Source: Aliibacillus thermotolerans | GTDB taxonomy: Bacteria; Bacillota; Bacilli; Bacillales; Marinococcaceae | NCBI RefSeq assembly: GCF_027853235.1 | Contig: NZ_WKJG01000023.1 | Coordinates: 1 to 55,829, forward strand | DNA: 55,829 bases | Reading direction: 5' to 3' | Shown here: positions 8,310-17,483 of the stretch, in pieces | How positions within the stretch are numbered: position 1 is the stretch's first letter | Layout: the number at the start of each line of letters is the position of its first letter | Position numbers and translations under genes: made by a program | Notes under the pieces: model-generated | Told to the model about the DNA's origin: nothing | The model's database searches: none | The model's input: only the letters and a program-made list of their open reading frames with translations

Positions 8310-8744
8310 TTATTGCAAGCGTGGGTCTTTGAGAAGTCGGTCCATTTCTTCCATATGGTTTGTTTCATCAGCGATTAAGTCTTCTAACTTCACTTGTAAT
8401 TCAATCAGACCAAGCTCTTCCGCTTGCTTCACCCGCTTTTTATAGCGTTCAATCGTCTCTTTTTCTGCTTGGCGGGAATTCTCTAACATTTCTTTTACGT
8501 TATCGGTCTGTTTTACTTCTGCTGGAGTAATGGTTGGTTCTCCACCGAGTGTTTTAATTTTCTCTGCCAGGTATAACGCATGTCCTAATTCATCTGTTGT
8601 CTCTTCTTCAAAAAAAGGTTTTAATACTTGACGGTACATTCCTGTAACGACCGCTGCATAGTTTGTGTACATAATCACTGAAGCATATTCGTTTGCTAAG
8701 TCTTCATTTAAACCATCAATAAGCTCTTTCATTTTTGCATCCAT
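8310..8744 (-). CDS. Ferritin-like/bacterioferritin-type protein
   Basis: A 144-aa four-helix protein with the di-iron pattern of the ferritin-like superfamily: E in LANEYASVIMY, then EEETTDELGHA (E..E..H), E in KETIERYK, and DLIADETNHMEEM (E..H) at the C-terminus. The residues fit a bacterioferritin/Dps-like ferroxidase or a small oxidoreductase. The start is the ATG at 8744, nine bases after GGAGGAGG, six codons downstream of the first possible ATG. It probably stores iron or removes peroxide. A run of oxidative-repair genes (msrB, msrA, DJ-1) sits upstream on the same strand. Confidence 0.82.
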   Translation of the reverse strand: MDAKMKELIDGLNEDLANEYASVIMYTNYAAVVTGMYRQVLKPFFEEETTDELGHALYLAEKIKTLGGEPTITPAEVKQTDNVKEMLENSRQAEKETIERYKKRVKQAEELGLIELQVKLEDLIADETNHMEEMDRLLKDPRLQ

Positions 8745-8847
8745 TTCAACAGCCTCCTCCATTATTCAACTAGTTCGACATGTATGATTTTACCACACAC
8801 TTAGGATAGTACCCTTGTAGAGAGAAAAATAAACTTGTTTTCCTTTT

Positions 8848-9279
8848 TTATTCAAATAATTTTTTGTACTCGCCATACCCTTCTTTTTCAAGATCTTCTT
8901 TTGGGATAAATTTTAGTGCTGCGGAATTAATGCAGTATCTTAACCCGGTTGGAGGTGGACCATCCGGAAAGACATGTCCCAAATGGGAATCCGCTTTTTC
9001 GCTCCGTATTTCAATTCTTGTCATTCCAAAACTTTCATCCAATTTCTCTATCAGTTTCGTTTCAGGGAGAGGCTTGGTGAAACTTGGCCAACCACAATTG
9101 GATTCAAATTTATCTTTTGAACTAAACAACGGCTCTCCCGACACGATATCCACATAAATACCGTCATCCTTTAAGTCCCAATATTCATTTTGAAAAGGGG
9201 GTTCAGTGCCATTTTTTTGTGTCACTTCAAATTGAATCGGTGTTAATCGTTTTTTTAAATCTTCTTTCTTTTTCATCAT
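8848..9279 (-). CDS. msrB: Peptide-methionine (R)-S-oxide reductase
   Basis: Reduces the R epimer of methionine sulfoxide. Conserved motifs are [24 protein letters not shown] and the catalytic cysteine in RYCINSAAL. The CxxC zinc pairs of the zinc-bearing subtype are absent. The start codon ATG (9279-9277) overlaps the msrA stop as ATGA, so the pair is probably translationally coupled. A second ATG follows directly and could be used instead. Confidence 0.95.
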   Translation of the reverse strand: MMKKKEDLKKRLTPIQFEVTQKNGTEPPFQNEYWDLKDDGIYVDIVSGEPLFSSKDKFESNCGWPSFTKPLPETKLIEKLDESFGMTRIEIRSEKADSHLGHVFPDGPPPTGLRYCINSAALKFIPKEDLEKEGYGEYKKLFE

Positions 9280-9806
9280 TCATCCCCCCAATGCCGTTTA
9301 ATAAAATCAGCCCGCCCTGAACCTTGGCGATATAATAAGTAATGAGTGCGATTCTTTTTATGATAATCTTGGTGATATTCTTCTGCTGGATAAAACGGTT
9401 TTGCTGGTAGTATCTTAGTGACAATCGGACGATCGAAAGGACCTTCTTTTTCCAACTGTTCTTTCGAAGCAATTGCTTGTTGTTTTTGTTCCTCATTATG
9501 ATAAAAAATTGCTGTCTGATACGATTCTCCGCGGTCATGAAATTGTCCGCCATCATCCGTCGGGTCAATTTGTCTCCAAAACGTATTTAATAACTCATCA
9601 TACGTTACTTTTTCGGGATCATATTCAATTTGCACCGCTTCTACATGTCCAGTCGTGTTAGAACAAACTTCTTCGTATGTTGGATTTTCTTTATGACCTC
9701 CAGTGTAACCAGATGTTATTTTTTTCACTCCTTCATATTGCTCAAACGGACCTACCATGCACCAAAAGCAACCACCTGCAAAAGTAGCCAATGCTACATG
9801 TTCCGC
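9276..9806 (-). CDS. msrA: Peptide-methionine (S)-S-oxide reductase
   Basis: Reduces the S epimer of methionine sulfoxide. The catalytic motif [12 protein letters not shown] is at residues 10-21, followed by [26 protein letters not shown]-like strand [12 protein letters not shown] and the C-terminal [12 protein letters not shown]. The start is the ATG at 9806 behind CGGAGGTGAATGG. It is first in the msrA-msrB operon, whose products together repair both stereoisomers. Confidence 0.96.
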   Translation of the reverse strand, partial: AEHVALATFAGGCFWCMVGPFEQYEGVKKITSGYTGGHKENPTYEEVCSNTTGHVEAVQIEYDPEKVTYDELLNTFWRQIDPTDDGGQFHDRGESYQTAIFYHNEEQKQQAIASKEQLEKEGPFDRPIVTKILPAKPFYPAEEYHQDYHKKNRTHYLLYRQGSGRADFIKRHWGDE

Positions 9807-9854
9807 CATCCATTCACCTCCGATATGCATCATATGTTTTATTGTACCAAATCA

Positions 9855-9888
9855 AAACCATCCGACCAACTTTGAAAGGTCGGATGGT
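9855..9888 (-). terminator. Terminator of the DJ-1/PfpI gene
   Basis: ACCATCCGACC pairs with GGTCGGATGGT around a 10-nt loop. On the minus strand TTTTG follows. Confidence 0.8.
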
Positions 9889-9898
9889 CATCTTCTGT

Positions 9899-10408
9899 TT
9901 AAGCTAATTGTTTTAGCGCTTCCCTTTGAAAAGCCGGCAAATCATCTGGCGTGCGACTCGTAACGAGATGATGACATACAACCACTTCTTCGTCATGCAC
10001 ATTCGCTTTTGCATATTCTAAATCAACCATAATCGATTTATAACCGGTTACATGTCTTCCTTCTAATGCTTTCGCAGTAATGAGAAGTTGAGGTCCATGA
10101 CAAATTGCAAATACCGGTTGATCACGGTCAATAAATGTTTTTGCAAACTGAACAAAACGATCATCAGCTCGTAATTGATCCGGAGAAAAACCTCCAGGAA
10201 TAAACAAAGCATCAAATTGATCCGGTTGAACATCGTCAATGGCTGCATCTACTGTTACCTTTTTTCCATGTTTTCCTTCAATGACTTTTCCTTTTTCTTT
10301 TTCAATGACGATTAATTCGTGTCCTTCTTTCTCAAATGCCTCTTTCGGGCGATTAAATTCCGAGTCTTCAAACAAGTCGGTCATTAATACTGCTATTTTC
10401 TTTGCCAT
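9899..10408 (-). CDS. DJ-1/PfpI family protein (YraA-like deglycase/peptidase family)
   Basis: A 169-aa type-1 glutamine amidotransferase-fold protein. The nucleophilic elbow cysteine lies in FAICHGPQLLI, with the acid in ALFIPGGFSPDQLR upstream, as in PfpI/YraA proteins linked to stress protection against glyoxal-type damage. AAGGAGTGA precedes the start. The ATG at 10408 is chosen because the earlier ATG, three codons before, lies too close to the ribosome binding site. Function in this organism is inferred. Confidence 0.88.
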   Translation of the reverse strand: MAKKIAVLMTDLFEDSEFNRPKEAFEKEGHELIVIEKEKGKVIEGKHGKKVTVDAAIDDVQPDQFDALFIPGGFSPDQLRADDRFVQFAKTFIDRDQPVFAICHGPQLLITAKALEGRHVTGYKSIMVDLEYAKANVHDEEVVVCHHLVTSRTPDDLPAFQREALKQLA

Positions 10409-10477
10409 TTCTCTCATTCACTCCTTGTGGAAAGATATCACTCTCATTTTTCCACATCATCTCGCAAGCAAAACATA

Positions 10478-11080
10478 TTATTTCCGGTTATAATCTGCTT
10501 TAATTTCTCCCCATTCTTTTGTATTCCATTTTAACAGTGGATTGTTCCATTCATTGGACTGTAACCATTTTTCTGCTCGATCAACGAGAGACCAAATTTC
10601 TTCCGTTTTCTCATTGCGCTGTAAAGTTGATTGCGCTTTTTTTCTTTGCACCCATTTAATGGCTGTATCGGAGTCGGAATAGACCGGAATGGAACTATGG
10701 CGTTCTTTTAAATAAGCAAGCGCATGAACAATCGCTAAAAATTCTCCTAAATTATTCGTTCCCATGTCTACCCCGGGGTGAGAAAACAATATTTTTCCTG
10801 TTTTCGTATCTACTCCTCTATACTCAACAAATCCTGGATTTCCATGAGATCCTGCATCTACCGAGACACTATTTTCAATATAAGAGGAAGTTCCCGTACG
10901 TTTCGGAGAAGAGGAAGTCGATGATTTTGAGAAAAAAGCTTCTTCCGCTTCCTGTTTAGAAGAATAAGAGCGAAAAGAAGCTCCCGAATACCCTTTGACT
11001 TGTTTTTCACAATCTGCCCAAGAGTCGAATACTCCCGTTTTTCTTCCTTTCCAAACGACATAATATTTTTTCTTTGCCAT
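10478..11080 (-). CDS. Ribonuclease H with N-terminal viroplasmin (RNase H1-type) domain
   Basis: A 200-aa two-domain protein. Residues 1-50 form the caulimovirus viroplasmin/hybrid-binding domain (KKYYVVWKGRKTGVF, KGYSGASFRSYSSKQEAEEAF). After a serine-rich linker comes the RNase HI fold with the acidic catalytic residues in VSVDAGSHGNPG, NNLGEFLAIVHAL and VYSDSDTAIKWV. It is expected to cleave RNA in RNA-DNA hybrids. The third strand position has D in SDSD, as required. A small membrane protein gene lies 16 bp upstream, so co-transcription is likely. Confidence 0.9.
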   Translation of the reverse strand: MAKKKYYVVWKGRKTGVFDSWADCEKQVKGYSGASFRSYSSKQEAEEAFFSKSSTSSSPKRTGTSSYIENSVSVDAGSHGNPGFVEYRGVDTKTGKILFSHPGVDMGTNNLGEFLAIVHALAYLKERHSSIPVYSDSDTAIKWVQRKKAQSTLQRNEKTEEIWSLVDRAEKWLQSNEWNNPLLKWNTKEWGEIKADYNRK

Positions 11081-11096
11081 AACTTTTCCTTCTTTC

Positions 11097-11480
11097 CTAC
11101 CATTTTCGACGTCGTTGCTTCAAATACACGACATTGCTTCCTTTTTGGACTCGATACGGTTGGATGTACATTCGAAAGAGGGGTGCCGCCACGGCATAGG
11201 TAATTAAAATAAACGGTAAAGGATAAACATATGCATACAAAGACATGGTCCACCAGCCTTTTTCGTTTAGCACATTCAAAATCATTCCATGGAAAATAAT
11301 AGAACTCGTTCCGCACATCATAATCATCCAAATAATATTGACAAAATGAAAAACCCGTAAAGGCTCCTTATTATTCGCTTCCTTTTCTATCATCCACTGT
11401 AAAGTGAGTGCAGCTATCATCGTAATAAACGTCACAACAGCAGGTAACATTAGGATGAAAATAAACTCCTTTAAGCTCAT
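11097..11480 (-). CDS. Small multi-pass membrane protein, unknown
   Basis: I do not recognise the family. The 127-aa protein has about four hydrophobic segments (residues 7-30, 47-68, 77-100 and a shorter one) and a basic C-terminus (YLKQRRRKW) that should lie in the cytoplasm. The ribosome binding site is GGAGG plus GGGAGGAA before the ATG. It precedes the RNase H gene on the same strand with a 16-bp gap. Confidence 0.65.
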   Translation of the reverse strand: MSLKEFIFILMLPAVVTFITMIAALTLQWMIEKEANNKEPLRVFHFVNIIWMIMMCGTSSIIFHGMILNVLNEKGWWTMSLYAYVYPLPFILITYAVAAPLFRMYIQPYRVQKGSNVVYLKQRRRKW

Positions 11481-11555
11481 TTCCTCCCCCTCCTGCCTTC
11501 ATTATAGCTCAATTTCCTTTACGTGAAAATTGACTCCTTGCCTGAACATAGAAAA

Positions 11556-11982
11556 GAGGCTGTCTAATAAGTCCTGAAAAATAAATCGAGCGTTCCTTTC
11601 AACAATTATTTAGCGCTAAAACAGTGCCCTACATCGTGCATGGCTTGCTTTTACAATGGTGTTTGGATTGAAAGGGTGCCATGATCCATTCATAGCTTGT
11701 TTCCACAATTTATTTTTGAATGAAACGGTGCCATCAGCGATTCATGGCTTGCTTCCATTAGCTATTTTTATATGAAACGATAGCATGACCCATCTATGGG
11801 TTGCTTCCACAAGCAATACTTTGATGAAACGTCGGCATGACTATCCATGGCTTACTTCCATCAACAATTTGGTGTTGGAAACATGCCTATTCGGCCAAGA
11901 GGCGTTTCCAGAAGCAATTTTTGATGAAGCGATAACAAAAAAATGTCCAAAAAGTCACCAATCATGACTTTTTGGACAACTC
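11556..11982 (-). repeat. Repeat family 1, copy B
   Basis: A 427-bp copy oriented opposite to copies C and D. It opens with GAGGCTGTCTAATAAGTCC (tail TIR), continues with CGAGCGTTCCTTTCAACAAT and TTAGCGCT, then about five to six 52-nt units (GGAAACAAGCCATG...CATGGCACCGTTTCA, read on the minus strand), then a CTCTTGGCCGAATAGG-type block and the TGTCCAAAAAGTCA palindrome at 11944-11977. It fills the 543-bp gap between the small membrane protein and the lipoprotein. The open frame at 11785-11967 is made of repeat units and is not a gene. The rest of the gap holds nothing I can identify. Confidence 0.85.
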
Positions 11983-12023
11983 CTTTCCTTCCATCCATAT
12001 TTTATTGTTAAAAAGAGAAAACG

Positions 12024-12329
12024 TTATCTCGCATTCTCCATATCATCTTCTAATTCATCCTCAGTCGATGGATCTTCTGTTGTTGGATCTTCTTCTGTAG
12101 GCTCTTCATCCATCGCAGGATCTTCTTCCATTGCAGGATCCTCTTCTGTCGCCGGGTCGTTTTCTAATGCTGGATCATCTTGGATCCCTGAATCGTCAGC
12201 CGGCTCTTGCAACCCTGGATCTTCTTGCATTGGCTGCTCATCCATAGGTTCCTCTGCATCTCCACATGCGGCTAACACACTAATTGAAAGGATCCCTGAT
12301 AAAGCTGCATACACTAATTTTTTACTCAC
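12024..12329 (-). CDS. Small acidic lipoprotein with DPA-EED repeats
   Basis: A predicted lipoprotein of about 101 aa. The signal peptide SKKLVYAALSGILSISV is followed by a lipobox LAAC and then an extremely acidic, proline-rich low-complexity tail of DPA(T/M/L)EEDP-like repeats. The start is taken as the GTG at 12329, because AGGAGG lies 7 nt upstream of it but only 1 nt from the in-frame ATG two codons earlier. No function is known; such tails are often spacers at the membrane-wall interface. Confidence 0.7.
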   Translation of the reverse strand: MSKKLVYAALSGILSISVLAACGDAEEPMDEQPMQEDPGLQEPADDSGIQDDPALENDPATEEDPAMEEDPAMDEEPTEEDPTTEDPSTEDELEDDMENAR

Positions 12330-12461
12330 TTTCATTCCTCCTAAAATGGTTTGGTTTTTATGTTTCATTTCACCTTATCCTTTCTAAAACCTTTTAAAAC
12401 GAAAAAATGTGCTTTTACAAACTTTCACAAAACCATTTGAAAACTATGTAAGAAAAATAAA

Positions 12462-12500
12462 AAAGCTTCTTCATTTTTCTCATAAAATGAAAGAAGCTTT
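12462..12500 (-). terminator. Terminator of the YuiF-like gene
   Basis: AAAGCTTCTTTCATTTT pairs with AAAATGAAGAAGCTTT with one bulge. On the minus strand TTTTTTATTTTT follows. Confidence 0.85.
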
Positions 12501-12509
12501 ACTATTATG

Positions 12510-13814
12510 TTACAAAATCATTGCTGCAATTAAACCAAAAAGAAATAATGGAATATTATAGTGTAAAAATGTCGGTACGCATGTGTCCCAAATGTGATGA
12601 TGTTTTCCATCTGCATTTAAACCCGATGTTGGGCCCAACGTGGAGTCACTTGCCGGTGATCCTGCATCTCCCATCGCAGCTGCAGTACCTACGATTGCAA
12701 TAGTTGCTAAAGGAGAAAAGCCGATGCTCATACAAAATGGAACAAATAAGGCTGCTAAAATTGGCACTGTACCGAAAGATGTACCAATTCCCATCGTAAC
12801 AATTAAACCGACTAGTAACATCACAGCCGCCGTTCCTACCGATGCTTCCGGAGCAATTGCTATCGCCCGGCTCACCATGTCATTTACCGCTCCCGTTTCC
12901 GTTAAGACCGTCGCAAAACCTGAGGCAATTAACATGACAAAGGCGATCATTCCCATTAATTGTACCCCTTCATTTACTACTCGATCACCATTTCGAAATG
13001 GTACAATTCGAAAGAAAAACATAAGAAAAATCCCGCTAAGCGCTCCGAGTATCAATGACTCTGTTATTAATTGAATGCCCAAGGCTACTACAATCGCAAA
13101 CAGAGTAAAAACATGATGCCTTGTAAAAGTATTTCCTGAAGACTCTTTCTCTGTCTCAATCGTGACAAGAGAAGAGGTACTTTCAATGTGACGGGGCTTC
13201 CGATAAGAAATAAAGACCGCAATAAAAAGTCCCACAATCATTCCTAATCCGGGAATCAACATTCCTTTCCAAATATCTCCTACTTCTACACTCAAACCAC
13301 TAGCTACCAGCTCTTGCGTAATGGTGTTATGAAAAATATAACCAAATCCGATCGGAAGCATGACATACGGGGCTTTGAGTCCAAAAGTTAACGCGGAAGC
13401 AACTGCTCTTCTATCAATTTTCATCTCATCAAAGAGCTTTAACAAAGGAGGAATTAATATAGGAATAAAAGCAATATGTACAGGTACTGCATTTTGAGAA
13501 AGACATGCAACAAACGCAATCGTCAAAATAAGAAACCCTCGTTTTCCTTTTAACACTTTCACAAGGGAGCTTACTAGTACATTTGTAATTCCCGAATAAC
13601 CTATCATAATAGCAAACACACCGAGGAGAATATAGCTTAATGCCGTCTCCGCTTGTCCACCCATTCCAGAGATTAATAGTTCTAATGAATCAACGAGCGA
13701 AAGACCGGAAAGTACTCCACCGGTGAGACCAGCAATCAAGATAGCAAACACGACGTTAATTTTTAATAAACTAAGAACAATCATTACAAGAACAGAACAT
13801 ATTACAGCAACCAT
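12510..13814 (-). CDS. Na+/H+ antiporter family protein, YuiF-like
   Basis: A 434-aa, roughly 11-12-helix transporter of the Na+/H+ antiporter-like group that contains Bacillus subtilis YuiF. Recognisable segments are INVVFAILIAGLTGG, FVACLSQNAVPVHIAFIPILIPP, GLKAPYVMLPIGFGY and GTAAAMGDAGSPASDSTLGPTSGLN near the C-terminus. Some members are proposed amino acid carriers, so the substrate is uncertain. It is transcribed divergently from lplJ, and the two promoters may share a -35 hexamer. Confidence 0.82.
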   Translation of the reverse strand: MVAVICSVLVMIVLSLLKINVVFAILIAGLTGGVLSGLSLVDSLELLISGMGGQAETALSYILLGVFAIMIGYSGITNVLVSSLVKVLKGKRGFLILTIAFVACLSQNAVPVHIAFIPILIPPLLKLFDEMKIDRRAVASALTFGLKAPYVMLPIGFGYIFHNTITQELVASGLSVEVGDIWKGMLIPGLGMIVGLFIAVFISYRKPRHIESTSSLVTIETEKESSGNTFTRHHVFTLFAIVVALGIQLITESLILGALSGIFLMFFFRIVPFRNGDRVVNEGVQLMGMIAFVMLIASGFATVLTETGAVNDMVSRAIAIAPEASVGTAAVMLLVGLIVTMGIGTSFGTVPILAALFVPFCMSIGFSPLATIAIVGTAAAMGDAGSPASDSTLGPTSGLNADGKHHHIWDTCVPTFLHYNIPLFLFGLIAAMIL

Positions 13815-13855
13815 ACGATAATCTCCTTTACTATTTTAGCCATGCACCAAACTAA

Positions 13856-13907
13856 AGTATAATTGCCTCCTCCTTGCATTGCAAGAAGAGATTTTGAATG
13901 GTATATG
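13856..13907. promoter_or_regulatory. Divergent promoters for the YuiF-like gene and lplJ
   Basis: On the minus strand, TTGCAA (13879-13884) and TATACT (13856-13861) are separated by 17 bp and face the antiporter gene. The self-complementary TTGCAA is also 17 bp from TATATG (13902-13907) on the plus strand, facing lplJ. A second possible plus-strand -10 (GATAAT) is at 13909. Confidence 0.5.
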
Positions 13908-13951
13908 AGATAATGGAATGAGTGAAAATGTGCCTAAAGGAGGAAGATGTT

Positions 13952-14947
13952 ATGAAATTCATTGACAACGAAGGAATCACGGATCCACGCATCAATTTAG
14001 CTATCGAAGAGTACGCACTAAACCATATGGACCTTGATAAAGAAAACACGTACTTATTGTTTTATGTAAATGAACCTTCCATTATCATTGGAAAAAACCA
14101 AAACACCATTGAAGAAATTAACGTAGACTATGTGGAAGAAAATAATATTCATGTCGTCCGACGTCTATCCGGAGGCGGTGCGGTTTACCATGACTTAGGG
14201 AATTTAAATTTTAGTTTTCTCACGAAAGATGACGGAAATAGCTTCCACAATTTCGAGAAATTTACGAAACCGATTATTGAAGCATTAAACGAACTCGGTG
14301 TGCCTGCTACCCTTTCAGGCAGAAATGATATCGAGGTCAAGGGGAAAAAAATATCAGGGAATGCTCAATTTTCTTCAAAAGGAAGAATGTTTAGCCATGG
14401 AACACTGATGCTTCATTCAGAAGTAGAACACGTTGTAAAAGCATTGAATGTGAAAGACGAAAAAATTAAGTCAAAAGGGATTAAATCAATAAAAAGTCGG
14501 GTAGCAAATATTAACGACTTTTTAAAAGAAAAATTAACGATGGATGAATTTAAACAATTAATTCTTCGCTATATTTTTAAAGAAACAACAGAAATACCGA
14601 CGTATACCTTAACGAAAGAAGACTGGAAAAGCATCGAAAAAATCTCTAATCAACGATACCGGAATTGGGATTGGAATTACGGAAAATCACCAGCCTTTGA
14701 TATTCAACGTTCAAAAAAGTTCCCTGCAGGACTTGTCGACATCCGCTTTAACGTGAAGAAAGGATACATTACGGATTGTAAAATTTATGGAGATTTCTTT
14801 GGTGTGAAAGAAATCAAAGAAGTCGAAGAAGTGCTTATCGGTACGAAGTATGAACGCTCTTCCTTGCAACAAGCCCTTGCATCACTAGATTTAGAAGAAT
14901 ATCTCGGCCCTATTCAACAAGAAGATATATTATCTCTTCTCTATTAA
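13952..14947 (+). CDS. lplJ: Lipoate-protein ligase
   Basis: A 331-aa lipoate-protein ligase A family enzyme that adenylates free lipoate and attaches it to E2 or GcvH proteins. The biotin/lipoate ligase domain shows RRLSGGGAVYHDLGNLNFSF, SGRNDIEVKGKKISGNAQF and FSHGTLMLH, followed by the C-terminal accessory domain. The length matches Bacillus LplJ. The start is the ATG at 13952 behind AAAGGAGG. The frame is open ten codons further upstream without a ribosome binding site. Confidence 0.94.
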   Translation: MKFIDNEGITDPRINLAIEEYALNHMDLDKENTYLLFYVNEPSIIIGKNQNTIEEINVDYVEENNIHVVRRLSGGGAVYHDLGNLNFSFLTKDDGNSFHNFEKFTKPIIEALNELGVPATLSGRNDIEVKGKKISGNAQFSSKGRMFSHGTLMLHSEVEHVVKALNVKDEKIKSKGIKSIKSRVANINDFLKEKLTMDEFKQLILRYIFKETTEIPTYTLTKEDWKSIEKISNQRYRNWDWNYGKSPAFDIQRSKKFPAGLVDIRFNVKKGYITDCKIYGDFFGVKEIKEVEEVLIGTKYERSSLQQALASLDLEEYLGPIQQEDILSLLY

Positions 14948-15288
14948 AAAAGCAGGAAGGAAGTGATTTTGTAACAATTACTCCTTCCGTTCCCTTCTCT
15001 ATCGTATTTCAATTCGTTTACAGCCATGTTTCAAAAGCTTACTTTATCATTTCATACGTAGTCTTTTTACATAAAAGAAAGGACAGACAAGACACACACT
15101 CACATCTTTTTTCCTCTTTTATATCCAATACTTTCTAAGTGTTTTCCCGATTTAATCTTTGCACACAGGCCATAAGATGTAAATTTTGTTTTTTCCACCG
15201 CCCATCCTTCGTTTGTCACTTACTGCTTCTTAAGAGAACTTCTAAAATAAGAAAAAGTACAACTTCCTGGAGATAGGGTGAATAGAAC
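14948..15288. other. Intergenic region before mreBH
   Basis: No gene is visible. An imperfect hairpin (GGAAGGAAGTGATT with AATTACTCCTTCC, 14955-14988) probably ends the lplJ transcript, although no strong T run follows. I looked for a SigI-type promoter (ACCCCC and CGAA), which drives mreBH in Bacillus subtilis, and found only a weak resemblance near 15198-15212. Confidence 0.4.
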
Positions 15289-16269
15289 ATGTTTAACGTA
15301 GAAATTGGAATCGATCTTGGTACTGCGAATACGCTTTTTTATACGAAAGAAAAAGCGATTATTTTTAACGAACCGTCTGTTGTCGCAATAGATACAGAAA
15401 GCGGGAACGTACTAGCAGCGGGAATAGAAGCAAAAGAAATGATTGGAAAAACCCCTTATAAAGTGACTGCTGTACGCCCTTTAAAACAAGGAGTAATCGC
15501 TAACTACGATGCGACCAAAGACATGCTCCGTCACATGTTGAAAAAAATGAATATACGTAAACCGAAAGTAGTGGTTTCCACGCCATGTGGATCTACTTCC
15601 GTGGAAAAAAGAGCAGTGAAAGATGCATTGTTAAGTGCCGGCGCAAAAGAAGTGGCGATGATTGATGAACCCGTTGCCGCTTTAATTGGAGCTGGTCTTC
15701 CGGTCGATGAACCGAGAGCAAATGTCGTTGTCGATATTGGGGGAGGAACGACAGAAGTAGGAATTGTCTCTTACGGTGGGATTGTTGCTTCTGAGTCTAT
15801 TCCACGTGGTGGAGACAATTTAGATGAAGAAATTATGCAATACGTCCGCAAAACGTATCATTTACTCATCGGAGAAAGAACGGCAGAAGCGATTAAAATG
15901 ACGGTTGGCTCCGCAGATCCTAATCACCAACACGAAGCGATGGAAGTACGGGGACGAGATCTTGTCACTGGATTGCCAAAATCAATCTCCCTCCATGCGC
16001 ACGAAATTCATGGTGCCATTTCTGAATCGTTAGCTCACATTCTTGAATCCATTCGATCTACTTTAGAACAATGCCCTCCGGAATTAAGTGGAGATATCGT
16101 CGATGAAGGAATTATTCTCACTGGGGGAGGTTCACAATTACACGGCATCGAAAAATGGTTAAGCGAGCAAATCTCCGTCCCAGTCCAGTGTGCATCCGAA
16201 CCGTTAGAAGTAGTTGCCACAGGGACAGGAGAAGCTTTAACGTTCAGACCAATATTACAAAAAGTGTAA
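15289..16269 (+). CDS. mreBH: Rod-shape determining actin-like protein MreBH
   Basis: A 326-aa bacterial actin. Phosphate-1 motif [13 protein letters not shown] is near residues 6-18, phosphate-2 [16 protein letters not shown] near 148, and adenosine-binding [14 protein letters not shown] near 271. The sequence is closer to MreBH than to MreB or Mbl by its length, its position outside an mreBCD cluster and the [19 protein letters not shown] start. It should guide lateral wall synthesis or hydrolysis (LytE in Bacillus subtilis). The ribosome binding site GGAGATAGGGTGA precedes the ATG. Confidence 0.85.
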   Translation: MFNVEIGIDLGTANTLFYTKEKAIIFNEPSVVAIDTESGNVLAAGIEAKEMIGKTPYKVTAVRPLKQGVIANYDATKDMLRHMLKKMNIRKPKVVVSTPCGSTSVEKRAVKDALLSAGAKEVAMIDEPVAALIGAGLPVDEPRANVVVDIGGGTTEVGIVSYGGIVASESIPRGGDNLDEEIMQYVRKTYHLLIGERTAEAIKMTVGSADPNHQHEAMEVRGRDLVTGLPKSISLHAHEIHGAISESLAHILESIRSTLEQCPPELSGDIVDEGIILTGGGSQLHGIEKWLSEQISVPVQCASEPLEVVATGTGEALTFRPILQKV

Positions 16270-16388
16270 CGTCAAACACTAAGTAATAATCTCTCTCTTG
16301 ATCATTTTTAATCTATTACCTTTATCCATTGAAAATATGATACACTATAGCGTATATAGAAAATTCTCTCAACAAAGGAGGAACATGC

Positions 16389-17321
16389 TTGTTTGTTGTA
16401 AAAACCTACCCGGAATTTTCTTGGTCTTTATCACGCCACTATACGTTAACGGAGTGTAAAAGACGATACGCTTATCAATATTACGTCTCCCACAACGGGT
16501 GGCTGAAAGACGCTCCTCCCGAAGCAAGACATGCTTATCGCTTAAAAAATATAACGAATCTAGAAATGTTTTTCGGTTCCATCGTACATGAGACGATAAA
16601 AAAAGCGATTGACTATTATTTACAAACGAACAAACTGCCGGAAGAAATAACATTAAGAGAATACATACGAAAACGATTAAATAACGGCTTTCTTGATTCT
16701 ACCAGACGAAAAGAACAATGGTTTAAACATCCGAATAAAACAACGATGTTCCACGAAATCTATTACAAAGAAACAAATCAACTACCAACAGAAAAAGTTG
16801 AAAAAATTACACATCGTCTTCAAGTAGCGATGCAACACTTTTTATCGAGCCAAACAGTACACGAATTAAAAACACAGTCCATTGATATCAAAGAAGCAGA
16901 AAAGTTTCGTGTGTTAAGAATCGGTCAGTTGAAAGTATATGTAGTTCTTGATTTACTTTATTATGATCGCAGTAAAAACCACTGGGTCATCGTAGATTGG
17001 AAAACAGGAAAGCGATCAGAAGAAGATTTGTATCAATTAGCTCTTTATGTGTTGTATTTAATGAATGCTTATTCCATCCCTCATCATCAAGATATTGTCA
17101 TACGAAATGAATATTTGTTAGAAGGGGATGTGGCGGAACAGCAAATTGATGAAGTGACGTTAGAAAAAGTACAGGAACTCATTGGAACAAGTGTCGACTG
17201 GATGTACAGCTTGCTAGAAGATCCGTCTCAAAATCAACCACTACCTTTAGAAGAATTCCCTAAAACAGACAACAAAAATACTTGCCGTTTTTGTAACTTT
17301 TATGAACTTTGCTATTCATAA
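16389..17321 (+). CDS. Stand-alone PD-(D/E)XK nuclease with Cas4/AddB-like iron-sulfur cysteines
   Basis: A 310-aa RecB-like nuclease family protein. The active site is visible as H in FFGSIVHETI, D in VYVVLDLLYYD, then IVDWKTGK, and the QLALYVLYL motif. C23 (LTECKRRYAYQYY) together with C299, C302 and C308 (TCRFCNFYELC) gives the one-plus-three cysteine arrangement that staples a 4Fe-4S cluster in AddB and Cas4. No helicase or CRISPR genes are adjacent. The start is TTG at 16389, 7 nt after AAAGGAGG; the ATG at 16385 is out of frame. Biological role unknown. Confidence 0.82.
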   Translation: MFVVKTYPEFSWSLSRHYTLTECKRRYAYQYYVSHNGWLKDAPPEARHAYRLKNITNLEMFFGSIVHETIKKAIDYYLQTNKLPEEITLREYIRKRLNNGFLDSTRRKEQWFKHPNKTTMFHEIYYKETNQLPTEKVEKITHRLQVAMQHFLSSQTVHELKTQSIDIKEAEKFRVLRIGQLKVYVVLDLLYYDRSKNHWVIVDWKTGKRSEEDLYQLALYVLYLMNAYSIPHHQDIVIRNEYLLEGDVAEQQIDEVTLEKVQELIGTSVDWMYSLLEDPSQNQPLPLEEFPKTDNKNTCRFCNFYELCYS

Positions 17322-17423
17322 ATGTTTAACGAATGTTTTTCTATCTTCATGCGTTCATTCCCGCAATTTTTTGCAACATTGATTCGTGTTGAATTCCATG
17401 CTTTACACCGATACCTCGACCTC

Positions 17424-17452
17424 TTTACTCCCCTTTTTGTAAGGGGAGTAAA
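17424..17452. other. Perfect 12-bp hairpin between convergent genes
   Basis: TTTACTCCCCTT pairs exactly with AAGGGGAGTAAA around a 5-nt loop. No T run follows on either strand, so it is not a classic intrinsic terminator, although its place between convergent genes suggests an end-of-transcript role. Confidence 0.5.
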
Positions 17453-17483
17453 AAAGTCTATTTAAAGCATATTCAGGAAATTT

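Noticed and set aside
11785-11967. Open frame of 60 codons on the plus strand
   Set aside because: Part of repeat copy B; the frame is not kept in copies C and D.
15120-15288. SigI-type promoter for mreBH
   Set aside because: Only a partial ACCCCC-like run and no CGAA at suitable spacing could be found.
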